The notes beneath the pieces were generated by a model that saw nothing but the letters and a program-made list of their open reading frames with translations, made no database searches and was not told the origin of the DNA. This document shows positions 8,720 through 18,600 of a DNA stretch of 64,000 bases, in pieces. Each line of letters begins with the position of its first letter. The first letter of the stretch is position 1. Origin of the DNA: Pedobacter polysacchareus (GTDB lineage: Bacteria; Bacteroidota; Bacteroidia; Sphingobacteriales; Sphingobacteriaceae). The stretch is taken from assembly GCF_019802255.1 (NCBI RefSeq), contig NZ_JAHYSS010000002.1:62001-126000 (forward strand). Reading direction: 5' to 3'. Position numbers and translations under genes: made by a program.

Positions 8720-9805
8720 ATGATTTTTCACACTTTTACAGAACAAAATTTACGTCAATTTACGGAAAGGGTATTCCTGAAAATGGGCTGTCCTGCAGTC
8801 GATGCGCAATTGGCAGCAGATGTATTGCTAAAATCAGATTTGCGTGGAATAGATTCTCATGGAGTAGCCAGGTTAAGCGGCTATGTTAGATTATGGGAAA
8901 AAGAACGCATCAATGCGACACCTAATGTGCGTGTGGTTCATGAAACGCCAACTACTGCCACAGTAGATGGAGATGCAGGACTAGGACTGGTGGTTGCTCC
9001 TTTTGCCATGAAAGTAGCGATAGAAAAAGCAAAGATTTATGGGAGTGGATGGGTAGCGGTTAAAAATTCTAATCATTTTGGAATTGCCGGATACCATGCT
9101 TTAATGGCGGTAGAACAAGATATGATTGGGGTAAGTATGACCAATGCAAGTCCGTTGGTTGCACCAACTTATGCGAATGAAAGGTTACTGGGGACCAATC
9201 CGATGTGTTATGCTTTTCCTGCTGGAAAGTATCCTCCTGTAGTGGTGGATATGGCTACGGCTGCGGCAGCAAATGGGAAATTGGAAATTGCTCAAAGAGC
9301 AAATCTGCCAGTCCCTGAAGGTTGGGTACAGGATAAAGATGGGAATGTTTCTACAAATCCACATCAATTGAAAGATGGCGGGTCTCTTTTGCCTTTAGGC
9401 AGTGATAAGGACCATGGCAGTCATAAAGGTTATGGGCTAAGTGCTACAGTAGATATTTTATCAGCAGTGCTGTCAGGGGCGAATTATGGTCCTTGGGTGC
9501 CTCCTTTTGTAGCTTTCCTGGAACCATCGGCCAATCCTGTTGGACAAGGTATCGGACATTTCTTTGGTGCGATGCGCATTGATGGCTTCCGTCCGGCAGC
9601 AGATTTTAAAGACCATCTGGACAATTGGATTGAACGTTTTCAATCTGCAAAGACGGTAAAAGAAGGTCAAAAAGTAGTGATTCCTGGAGAGCCGGAGTAT
9701 GCTTTTGAACAGGAACGTAGGGTCAAGGGGATTCCAATTATCGATGTGGTCGTTCAGGACCTGAATGAACTGGCGGAAAAACTAGGGATTGAAGGCCTGG
9801 CTTAA
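8720..9805 (+). CDS. Ldh/malate dehydrogenase family NAD(P)-dependent oxidoreductase
   Basis: A 361-residue cytoplasmic enzyme of the type-2 malate/L-lactate dehydrogenase family, which reduces 2-keto acids with NAD(P)H. The motif RGIDSHGVARL (about 42-52, with conserved His47) is the family signature. NSNHFGIAGYHALMA and the nucleotide-binding TNPMCYAFPA region follow. The exact substrate (malate, lactate, ureidoglycolate or another keto acid) cannot be read from the sequence. It lies 3 bases after bshC; the keto acid link to bacillithiol, which contains malate, is suggestive only. Confidence 0.85.
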   Translation: MIFHTFTEQNLRQFTERVFLKMGCPAVDAQLAADVLLKSDLRGIDSHGVARLSGYVRLWEKERINATPNVRVVHETPTTATVDGDAGLGLVVAPFAMKVAIEKAKIYGSGWVAVKNSNHFGIAGYHALMAVEQDMIGVSMTNASPLVAPTYANERLLGTNPMCYAFPAGKYPPVVVDMATAAAANGKLEIAQRANLPVPEGWVQDKDGNVSTNPHQLKDGGSLLPLGSDKDHGSHKGYGLSATVDILSAVLSGANYGPWVPPFVAFLEPSANPVGQGIGHFFGAMRIDGFRPAADFKDHLDNWIERFQSAKTVKEGQKVVIPGEPEYAFEQERRVKGIPIIDVVVQDLNELAEKLGIEGLA

Positions 9806-9849
9806 ATTTAATATCTTATTCCATTGTTTGAGGTGGAACCTCAGCTCAT

Positions 9850-9884
9850 AAAAAAACCTGATCACAACCGTGATCAGGTTTTTT
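9850..9884. terminator. Bidirectional terminator between convergent genes
   Basis: A 15-base perfect stem (AAAAAACCTGATCAC/GTGATCAGGTTTTTT) with a four-base loop AACC and T tracts on both strands. It serves the plus-strand dehydrogenase gene and the minus-strand M16 protease gene. Confidence 0.92.
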
Positions 9885-9920
9885 ATTTTAGTTACCTGGA
9901 GCTTAAGCAGTCGATTATGG

Positions 9921-12854
9921 TTAATAACCAAATATTTGCTCTAAGCTCAGTTTGTTGAAGGTTCCGAATTTCTCCATATCTTCTAATTTTACTTTCTTAT
10001 CAGAAGCCACAATACAGTAATTATATGGTTTGCCAGCCACGCGTGCTGCATGGAAAGCTTTGATATCTGTAAAAGTTAAAGGTTTCAATTCATTGTATTC
10101 ATCGATTCTTCCATCATGGTCGATTCCTAGTTTTTTATTGGCAAAATAGGCTGCTATAATGCCATCTTTAGTGATTCTGCTGGTTTCGATCGAATTCATA
10201 GCATTGTATTTTGAAGCCTCAAATGATTTTTCCGATTCAGGAAGATCGTTTAACAACTCATTCATTCCTTTTACTGCATCATTCATTTTATCGGCCTGAC
10301 TGCCCACATAAGCAACCATTGCATATTGTTTGTCGTCACGGTCAGGAGCAGCGAAAACTGCAAAAGTAGAATAGGCAAGGGCTTTAGATTCCCTGATGGT
10401 CTGGAACACAATAGAACCCATACCGCCACCAAAATAACTATTGAAAAGTGTCACTTTTCCTGCAAGATCAGCTTCATATTTACCTGCATTTCTTACCCAG
10501 CGCACTTCAGACTGCACCATGTCATAGTCTGCAAAATAAACCTGACTATTTGCATTTTCCGTGTAAACGAATTTCTTTGCTACTGGTGTAGCAACGAATG
10601 CTGCAGGTAATTTATGCAGCTTACTGATGTTTGCACTGAAAGTAGCTTCATTTTCCGGACCATAATACGTGATCGTATGCTGATAGTTTCTCAGGTTATG
10701 CAAGATGGCCAATAGCTCAGCAGAGCTAATGTTGTTTACCTCTTGATTGGTTAAAGTAAAGTTAGTTGGATTAGCTGAACCAAATTGTGCATAGCTCATC
10801 AAGCCGCTTAGGATAGCTGCTTTATTTAGCTTATTGTTTTCTCTTGATTTAAGAATTCTACTTTTTAGTTCCGTTAAAGCCTGTTCGTTAGCTTTACAGT
10901 TGGTTAGGATATGCTCTACCAAAGTTACCGCCTTATCAAAATTCTCCTGTAAGCCGCTGATATTAATCGTAGCGACTTCATTGCTCACATTAAAAGTATA
11001 ATTACAAGCAATGTTATAGAATTCTTTACTGATTTCTTCTGCGCTGTATTTATCAGTAGCTAAGAAAGCAAGATATTGAGCTGCATAAGGCATTAGTTTG
11101 TTGTTGTAGGCACCCATATCAAAGCGATAAGATAGGCGGAAAATGCTGTTTTCTTTATTCTCTACGGTGATGACCTCTGCGATTCCTGCTTTACCGAAGT
11201 TTAGGTCTTTCTGGAAATCGAGGAATTTAGGAGCAATAGGTGCTGATGGTAATGCCAATAGGTTTTTAGCAAATGGAGAGGTTTCTGTCGCATTGGTTTG
11301 TACCGGAGTGATGGTTGGTTTCTCTACCTTGGCGATGCTTTTATCTTCTCCTTTATGTTTATAAGTGACCACATAATTGTCTTTGAAAAACTGGTTGGCA
11401 AATTCAATCACTTGTTTTTTAGTGATTTTTGCCATCGCATCCTGTCCATTTAAAGACTTGTCCCATTTAGTGGCACGGTTTAAGATAAACTCATTCGTTA
11501 CGGCCTCAACACGGAAAGCATTCTCATCAAAAGACTGTAATAAGCTCAGTTTCTGATTGGCAACAGTTGCCTTAATCAAGCTTTCATCAAAGTCTCCTTT
11601 TTTAAGAATATTCAGCTGATCCAATAACAATTGCTGCGCCTGCTCTAAAGTTTGTCCTTGTTTAGGCTGTGCAGTAAGGAAGAATATTCCGTAATCCTTC
11701 ATCTGTTGATAACCTGCGGATGCACGAAGTACTTTTTGCTGTTTATTCAGGTTAATATCCAGTAAACCAGCTTTACCATTAGAAAGGATACTGGAAATCA
11801 GGTCTAACAACAAGCTTTGCTGCGTGTTTTCTGCAAAACCTCTGTAAGACAATCTTACACTTTCTGCGCTAGGGCCATAAATGTCTAGTTTCTGAATTTT
11901 CGTCAATGGTTTTTCTGGTGCTGGCTGATACAGTTCAACCGGTTTTGCTTGCATGAAAGAGAAAGACTGATCTACCTTTTTGATCATTTCATCAGGATTG
12001 AAATCTCCGGCCATAGCAATAGCCATGTTATTTGGGACATAGTATTTGTTGTAATACTTTCTGATTTCTACTAATGAAGGATTCTTTAAGTGTTCTACGG
12101 TACCAATGGTCGTCTGCTGACCATAATTATGAGTCGGGAATAACAATTCTGCTGTTTTCTCATTAATTTTCCATGAATCATCATCTAAGCCCCTGTTTTT
12201 CTCTTCATACACTGCTTCTAACTCCGTATGGAAAATACGGAAAATAGGATTACGGAAACGTTCTGCTTGTAAAGCAAGGAATTTATCAGTTGCATTTGAA
12301 GGGAAATCTTCATTGTAAACCGTTTCCTCATACCAGGTGTGTGCGTTAGTCGACTGTCCACCGATTGCTTTCATCATTTTATCATACTCATTGGCGATAG
12401 AATAATTAGAAGCTTCACCAGAAGTTTTATCAATCTGTGCGTAGATTTCTTTTCGTTTTGCCGGATCAGTTGTTTTATTGTATTGCTCATAAAGACCATC
12501 GATTTTATCCAATAATGGCTTTTCTTTTGCGAAGTTTAGGGTGCCGAATTTATCTGTTCCTTTGAACAACAAGTGCTCCAGGTAATGCGCCAGTCCGGTT
12601 GCAGTACGTGGATCTGTATTACTTCCCGCTCTTACACTCATACGGAATTCAATGGTTGGTTCTTTTGTATTTGGTGATAAAATCACTGTTAAGCCGTTCT
12701 TCAACGTATAAAAACGTGATTTTGTCGGGTCATTGGTCACATACTTATAAGTATATCCACCCGAGCTCGCCGTTTTCCACTGAAAACCGGATTGAGCCAT
12801 TATACTCGACCCTGCAATTAGAAAACAGGCGAGTAACAGTAATTTTTTCTTCAT
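9921..12854 (-). CDS. Secreted M16-family zinc metallopeptidase
   Basis: A 977-residue protein with two tandem M16 units, related to pitrilysin and insulysin. The signal peptide MKKKLLLLACFLIAGSSIMAQ argues for export to the periplasm. The zinc motif HxxEH is intact at 90-94 (HYLEH), with the downstream glutamate in ELEAVYEEKNRG. The second half keeps the fold but has no zinc motif, as is normal. I place the start at the ATG at 12852-12854 because it opens directly on the signal peptide. It probably degrades oligopeptides taken up at the surface. It is monocistronic, with a terminator at its end and a divergent surE upstream. Confidence 0.92.
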   Translation of the reverse strand: MKKKLLLLACFLIAGSSIMAQSGFQWKTASSGGYTYKYVTNDPTKSRFYTLKNGLTVILSPNTKEPTIEFRMSVRAGSNTDPRTATGLAHYLEHLLFKGTDKFGTLNFAKEKPLLDKIDGLYEQYNKTTDPAKRKEIYAQIDKTSGEASNYSIANEYDKMMKAIGGQSTNAHTWYEETVYNEDFPSNATDKFLALQAERFRNPIFRIFHTELEAVYEEKNRGLDDDSWKINEKTAELLFPTHNYGQQTTIGTVEHLKNPSLVEIRKYYNKYYVPNNMAIAMAGDFNPDEMIKKVDQSFSFMQAKPVELYQPAPEKPLTKIQKLDIYGPSAESVRLSYRGFAENTQQSLLLDLISSILSNGKAGLLDINLNKQQKVLRASAGYQQMKDYGIFFLTAQPKQGQTLEQAQQLLLDQLNILKKGDFDESLIKATVANQKLSLLQSFDENAFRVEAVTNEFILNRATKWDKSLNGQDAMAKITKKQVIEFANQFFKDNYVVTYKHKGEDKSIAKVEKPTITPVQTNATETSPFAKNLLALPSAPIAPKFLDFQKDLNFGKAGIAEVITVENKENSIFRLSYRFDMGAYNNKLMPYAAQYLAFLATDKYSAEEISKEFYNIACNYTFNVSNEVATINISGLQENFDKAVTLVEHILTNCKANEQALTELKSRILKSRENNKLNKAAILSGLMSYAQFGSANPTNFTLTNQEVNNISSAELLAILHNLRNYQHTITYYGPENEATFSANISKLHKLPAAFVATPVAKKFVYTENANSQVYFADYDMVQSEVRWVRNAGKYEADLAGKVTLFNSYFGGGMGSIVFQTIRESKALAYSTFAVFAAPDRDDKQYAMVAYVGSQADKMNDAVKGMNELLNDLPESEKSFEASKYNAMNSIETSRITKDGIIAAYFANKKLGIDHDGRIDEYNELKPLTFTDIKAFHAARVAGKPYNYCIVASDKKVKLEDMEKFGTFNKLSLEQIFGY

Positions 12855-12923
12855 GTTTAATAAGTTATAATTCAAATATACTGGGAAAGTCGATTATGTC
12901 CTTAACATTCTATCTAATTCTCG

Positions 12924-12931
12924 TATTTTTG
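12924..12931 (+). promoter_or_regulatory. Candidate -7 promoter element of surE
   Basis: TATTTTTG matches the Bacteroidota -7 consensus TAnnTTTG exactly. It lies only 5 bases before the ATG at 12937, so the transcript would have almost no leader. No TTG is seen at the expected -33 position (CTT/TTA instead). Confidence 0.4.
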
Positions 12932-12936
12932 TGGGT

Positions 12937-13716
12937 ATGAAGAAGCAAAATTCTAAACCTAATATTTTAGTGGTAAACGATGATGGAATCACAGCTCCGG
13001 GCATTAAAAACCTGATTGAAGTGATGAGTGAGCTGGGGAATGTAGTGGTGGTTGCACCAGACGGCCCACAATCTGGAATGGGGCATGCCATTACCATCGG
13101 AAAACCATTGCGTTTTGATCGCGTTGATCTTTACGAAGGCGTAGAAATGTACAAATGTTCGGGAACTCCTGTAGACTGTGTAAAGCTGGCGGTAAATAAG
13201 ATTTTTAAAGGTCAGAAACCTGATTTATGTGTTTCGGGGATTAACCATGGACTGAACAATTCCATCAATGTAATCTATTCAGGAACGATGTCTGCTGCGG
13301 TTGAAGGAGCTATTGAAGGCATTCCATCGATTGGGTTTTCATTGGATGATTTCTCGGAAGGTGCTGACTTCAGTCACTGTAAGAAATTTATTAAAGTAAT
13401 CTCTGAAGAGGTATTGAAAAATGGTTTGCCGCAAGCCACCTTACTCAACGTAAACTTCCCAAAAGGAGCAGATTTGAAGGGAATAAAAATATGTCGTCAG
13501 GCGAATGCCAAGTGGGCGGAAGATTTCGACGAACGTAAAGATCCTTACCAACGACCTTATTATTGGCTGACCGGAGTTTTCCAAAATAACGATAAAGGAG
13601 AAGATACAGATGTGTGGGCATTGGCACATGGTTTTGTATCCGTAGTCCCTGTACAATTTGATTTAACGGCACACCATGCCATTCCTGTATTGAACAGCTG
13701 GACATTTGATGTTTAG
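12937..13716 (+). CDS. surE: 5'/3'-nucleotidase SurE
   Basis: A 259-residue SurE-family phosphatase that dephosphorylates nucleoside monophosphates and needs a divalent metal. The metal-binding motif NDDG is at residues 14-17 within ILVVNDDGITAPGI, followed by the conserved APDGPQSGMGHAIT and SGINHGLNNS segments. A GTG lies six bases upstream, but I chose the ATG because it has the usual spacing to the conserved core. The stop codon overlaps the start of the next gene by 8 bases, and lpxB follows, so the three genes form one operon. surE next to lpxB is common in Bacteroidota. Confidence 0.96.
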   Translation: MKKQNSKPNILVVNDDGITAPGIKNLIEVMSELGNVVVVAPDGPQSGMGHAITIGKPLRFDRVDLYEGVEMYKCSGTPVDCVKLAVNKIFKGQKPDLCVSGINHGLNNSINVIYSGTMSAAVEGAIEGIPSIGFSLDDFSEGADFSHCKKFIKVISEEVLKNGLPQATLLNVNFPKGADLKGIKICRQANAKWAEDFDERKDPYQRPYYWLTGVFQNNDKGEDTDVWALAHGFVSVVPVQFDLTAHHAIPVLNSWTFDV

Positions 13717-13975
13717 AAGAGTTAAAGATTCGGTATTTATAGGACTGGGAGTCGGCATACTGGCTCCCGGTATCCTTGGCAGCATTTCCTGGTACCTGAT
13801 GCACCGTTATGCTTTTTTAGCCAAGGCTGATTTATTACTGATCGCCTCTATCGCCGTTAACGCTTTATTACTCCAGTACTTTTTTAAACTTAACAAGGAA
13901 AATACAGGAAGAGGCATTATCAGTGCCACATTCCTTTGGGCTTTCCTCTTCTTTTTTTATAAAATCAACCAATAA
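13709..13975 (+). CDS. Small membrane protein of unknown function
   Basis: An 88-residue protein starting MFRRVKDSVF. Three hydrophobic helices are visible (about 9-31, 42-58 and 69-84), so it is an integral inner-membrane protein. I place the start at the ATG at 13709-13711, which overlaps the surE stop; the gene ends with a TAATG overlap on lpxB. This translational coupling suggests the protein is made together with SurE and LpxB. I do not recognise a named family. A link to lipid A or envelope synthesis is inferred only from position. Confidence 0.75.
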   Translation: MFRRVKDSVFIGLGVGILAPGILGSISWYLMHRYAFLAKADLLLIASIAVNALLLQYFFKLNKENTGRGIISATFLWAFLFFFYKINQ

Positions 13976-15081
13976 TGAGATACTATTTAGTAGCTGGAGA
14001 AGCCTCCGGAGATTTGCATGGTGCCAACTTAATGAAAGCACTAAAAGCGGAAGATGCAGCTGCGGAGTTTCGCTATTATGGGGGGGATAAAATGAAAGCA
14101 GAAGGAGGTGAACTGAGAAAGCATTATTCCGAAATGGCTTTCATGGGCTTTACTGAGGTCCTCATGAATTTGAGAACCATTTTCAGGAATATGAAAGCCT
14201 GCAAAGCAGAGGTATTGGCTTACCGTCCTGATGTATTGATCCTGATTGACTTTCCGGGCTTTAACCTTAAAATTGCAGAATTTGCCAAGGCGAATGGGAT
14301 CAAAGTAGCTTATTATATCTCTCCTAAAGTATGGGCATGGAACCAGAAAAGGGTATTAAAGATCAAGAAAATTGTAGATCAGCTATTTTGTATCTTACCT
14401 TTTGAGGTTGATTTCTATAAGAAATGGGGGATGGAGGTTAATTATGTAGGAAATCCTTTACTGGATGAAATTGCACTATTTGTTCCCGATCCTGAATTTA
14501 AAGCTAAATATCAGCTGAATAAAGATATTGTTGCCTTGTTGCCAGGCAGCAGAAAACAAGAAATTGAGCGATTGCTGCCAGATATGTTAAGTGTGACAGC
14601 TGCTTTTCCTGATCAGCAGTTTGTAGTAGCTGCAGCGCCAAGTTTTGACGCCGCTTATTACCAGCAATTTATCAATACGGCAAACGTAACCCTTGTTTTC
14701 GGACAAACGTATCAATTGCTTCATGTGGCTAAAGCAGCCATTGTCGCTTCCGGAACAGCCACCCTGGAAACTGCATTATTCCATGTGCCGCAGGTGGTCG
14801 TTTACCGCGGGGGTAAAATATCCGTCGCAATTGCCCGTATGCTCGTAAATATCCGCTTTATTTCCCTGGTAAACCTGATCATGGACAGAAAAGTTGTGAC
14901 AGAGCTTATTCAGGAAGACTGTAATACTCAACAGATCACCAATCAGCTAAAAGACTTACTTTATACAGAGGTTAGGAACACGATGTTGGCAGATTACGCA
15001 GAATTATCTGATAAAATGGGAACAGCCGGGGCCTCCGAAAGAACCGCAAAACTCATAATTTCCGATCTAAAAGGCCATTAG
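13975..15081 (+). CDS. lpxB: Lipid-A-disaccharide synthase
   Basis: A 368-residue family GT19 glycosyltransferase that joins UDP-2,3-diacylglucosamine and lipid X to form the lipid A disaccharide at the inner membrane. The N-terminus YYLVAGEASGDLHGANLM is the LpxB signature. YISPKVWAWNQKRVLKIKK and the UDP-binding region (LLPGSRKQEI, ASGTATLETALFHVP) are intact. The length is slightly short but normal for Bacteroidota. It overlaps the preceding small membrane protein gene by one base. No terminator follows directly. Confidence 0.97.
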   Translation: MRYYLVAGEASGDLHGANLMKALKAEDAAAEFRYYGGDKMKAEGGELRKHYSEMAFMGFTEVLMNLRTIFRNMKACKAEVLAYRPDVLILIDFPGFNLKIAEFAKANGIKVAYYISPKVWAWNQKRVLKIKKIVDQLFCILPFEVDFYKKWGMEVNYVGNPLLDEIALFVPDPEFKAKYQLNKDIVALLPGSRKQEIERLLPDMLSVTAAFPDQQFVVAAAPSFDAAYYQQFINTANVTLVFGQTYQLLHVAKAAIVASGTATLETALFHVPQVVVYRGGKISVAIARMLVNIRFISLVNLIMDRKVVTELIQEDCNTQQITNQLKDLLYTEVRNTMLADYAELSDKMGTAGASERTAKLIISDLKGH

Positions 15082-15619
15082 ATGGCTCAATAACCTGATT
15101 TTTATTTAGTTTCATATAATATTTGATATTTAGGATTTATTCTTTATCATTGATTTAGTAAAACGTATTAGTTCTTTACTGGTACTTTTTAATAAAACGA
15201 TCATTAACCAAAATATAACCAAATATGAATGATTCTACTTTTATTACACTCCCCTTTGGCCATTTTTTAAAACGTATTAGCTAAAGTTTTAGCGATAGCC
15301 ATTTCCTTTATTAGATTTTAAACAATTCCCATTCTATGGGTACCTGAACTTAACATCGGGAGGGAATTTTTATGTCTTTTTTTTAGGAATAGTAATTAAT
15401 TAGTAAAAGGGTTTACTATGCGGAACGTACCAATTAAATTAACCAAATAGACAACTGAGTATTCACTTTAACCGAGCACTATGATTAAATAAGCTAACTC
15501 AACTTTTTATACTAAATCATTAAAACGGTTTAGTCCCTTTACTCCAAATCACTTCAATAATGGAGATTGCATATAGGGAATGCAAATCAACCTAATAACG
15601 AACCTAAATATAAATACTA
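15082..15619 (+). promoter_or_regulatory. Long leader region before the first SusC gene
   Basis: This 538-base stretch has no convincing gene. It holds a 12-base direct repeat AAAACGTATTAG at 15160-15171 and 15269-15280. It also has a possible 19-codon reading frame (15225-15284) whose AACCAAATATG start context resembles that of the SusC genes, and a terminator-like hairpin at 15324-15383. It probably carries the promoter and regulatory elements of the SusC/SusD operon. No exact TTG-N19-TAnnTTTG promoter was found. Confidence 0.45.
15324..15383 (+). terminator. Possible terminator or attenuator in the SusC leader
   Basis: AATTCCC at 15324-15330 pairs with GGGAATT at 15362-15368. A smaller hairpin (CCCAT/ATGGG) lies in the left half, and T-rich runs extend to 15383. 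It could end read-through from lpxB or stop a short leader transcript ahead of the SusC gene. Confidence 0.4.
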
Positions 15620-18600
15620 ATGAAAATTAAAAACTTAGTTTTTGCAGGGCTTCCTTTGCTCTGTTTAACGGGAATGCAGGCACATGCTACACCAGCGGAG
15701 CTGATGCTAAGGGCCGCTAAATCCCATTCTACTTTTTTGTTTCCTAACGCAACTCAGAAAATACTAATTACCGGAACAGTAGTAGATGAAAATTCTCAAC
15801 CTGTCCCTGGTGTAGGTGTTAAATCATTGAAAAACAATAAAGCTACAGTAACTGATGCTGCGGGTAGATTCAGTATTGAAGTAGAAAATGCGACAGACCA
15901 GTTGACATTTAGCTATATCGGCTATGAAACTCAAACTCGCCAGGCAGGAACAGGTACTGCTCCACTACAAATTAAGTTGAAACCAGCCTCTGGGGTAGAC
16001 CTGGATGATGTGGTGGTAGTAGGATATGGAACCAGAAAAAAATCTGACTTAACAGGAGCGGTCGGTTCTGTAAAAGAAGAGCAGTTGAAAGAACGTCCGG
16101 CAGCGTCATTAAACCAGGCATTGGCAGGACGTATTCCTGGAGTGCAGGTGAACTCTAACTCTGGTCGCCCGGGTGGACAAACTAATATCCGTATCCGTGG
16201 TTTTAGTTCCATCAAAACCACCAACAACCCTTTATATGTTGTCGATGGTGTAATTCTTCCAGTGGGCTCACAAACGCAAAGCAGTAATGCGATCGACTTC
16301 CTGAATCCTGGAGATATTGCCTCTGTAGAGGTGCTTAAAGATGCTTCTTCGGTAGCAATTTATGGTGCCAGAGGCGCCAATGGGGTAATTATGATCACCA
16401 CCAAAAAAGGTTCTGCTACTGGGAATAAGATCTCTTATGACGTAGATTTTAGTGTGCCAACTATTGGTCCAAAGCGTGTTAAAATGCTGAATGCCCAGGA
16501 GTTTATTGATGTAGAAAATCTAGCTTATGATAATGCTAAAATCTATGATCCTGTAGGATGGGCGAATAATTTATATAGCGATCCAAGAATCAAAAGAAAG
16601 AACTTACCGCTGCTTTTTAATGCGGATGGAAGTCCAATATATGATACCGATTGGTTTAAGGAATCGACTCAGAATAAGCTCTCTCAAAACCATCAGCTAG
16701 GTTTTACCGGTGGTAATGCTGAGAATTCTTATGGTTTATTCCTGAATTATAGAGATGACAATGGATTACTCAAAAACTCCTACCTGAAACGTTATTCTGG
16801 AAGGTTCGTGATGGATAGCCAAATGAAGAAATGGTTGAAAGTAGGCGGAAGCTTAAACTATACCAATCAAACAGAAAATCTGGTAGATATCGGTACTGGT
16901 GGATTAAATTCGGTAAGGATGATCACAGAAAGTTTCCCTTTTCTACCTGTTAAGTATCCTGATGGCACCTGGGCAGATAATCAAAATTATCCGGGTGCAG
17001 AAGGTGGATCCAACCCAGTGCATATCCTGACCGATCGTAAGTATCTTTTGCAAACACAGAATGTGTTAGGGAATGCTTATGCGAACCTAAACCTTGCAGA
17101 AGGATTGGAATTCCGTTCAGTTTTAGGCGCGAATGTGGTCACTCGTGGTCGTTCTGAATACAATGGACGTAGTCTTTACGGAATATCTTTTGACCAGAAA
17201 GGAACGGCTACTTTAGATAATAACAGAGAAACCTATTGGTCATTTGAAAATTACCTGACTTACAATAAACGTTTTGCCAAAGATCACGCCGTTACTGGTT
17301 TGTTAGGGATATCATGGCAAGAAACTAATATTTTTGGCTTCGCTACAGGTGCAGAAAATTTCTCCAGTGATTTTCCACAATACAATAACCTGATCGGAGG
17401 AAGTAAACCTACTCCGGGAACATCCAGAGCAGAACGATTTGGATTTAATTCTTACTTCGGTCGTTTAAACTATAGCTACAAAGATAGATACCTTTTCACT
17501 GCTACTGGTCGTGCGGATGGTTCTTCTAAATTCGGAGAGAATAGTAAATATGCTTTCTTTCCATCTGCGGCTGTAGCGTGGAAAGTCTCAGAAGAAGATT
17601 TTATCAAACAAAGTAAGGTCATCTCTAACTTAAAACTACGCGCCAGTTATGGGGTGACAGGTAACTCTGAGATTCCTAGTTATTTATCAAAAGGTGTTTT
17701 GGGTTCAGGTTATGCCGCTATTATCAATGATACAAGAGTAGCGGGTGTAGGTACAAACCGTCTGGCTAATCCAGATTTGAAATGGGAAAAAACCGCACAG
17801 TCAGACATAGGTGTGGAATTGGGATTATTCAATAACAGAGTGAACCTAGAAGCAGATTTGTATTACCGTAAAACGACTGATATGCTCCTTGATGCACCGG
17901 TGCCTTTAACCAGTGGTTATTCTTCAATTACCAAAAACATTGGCAGCATGGAAAACAAAGGGTTGGAATTTGCGATCAATACGGTAAATATTAGTACTGA
18001 TGATTTTAGCTGGAATACCAGTTTTAATATTTCAATGAACAGAAATAAAGTGCTTACATTGGCCACACCAGCAGATATTTTTGGTGTAGGAAATCCTGGA
18101 TTTACCAATGAAACCGGAATTATCCGTGTGGGTGAGCCTGTAGGATCTTTCTGGGGACTAACCCGCCTTGGAACCTGGAGTGAGAGCGAACGTGCAGAAG
18201 CTGCTAAATACAACTATAGAGCAGGTAAACCAGTTCTTCCAGGCGATATTAAGTACCTGGATAAAAATGGAGATTACCAGATTAATGATGATGACCGTGG
18301 CATCATCGGTAATGGCAGCCCTAAAGCCTGGGGTGCTTTCTCTAATACTTTTAAGTATAAAAAGTTTGATCTGACTGTAGAGATTCAGTATTCTGCAGGT
18401 AATGATGTATTGGATATGACGAAACACTCTGCTGAAGACCGTGTGGGAATTGCAAATAGCTATGCTTCAGTATTAAATGCATGGACTCCGCAAAATCAAA
18501 ATACACCAATCGCTGCAATTCGTGATACCAGAGCTGGTTATGTAACCAACGTAGATAGCCACTGGGTAGAAGATGGCTCGTTCATTCGTGGCAGAAACCT

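Noticed and set aside
15225..15284. Separate 19-codon gene
   Set aside because: It has a good start context but is too short to claim as a gene; it is described only as a possible leader peptide.
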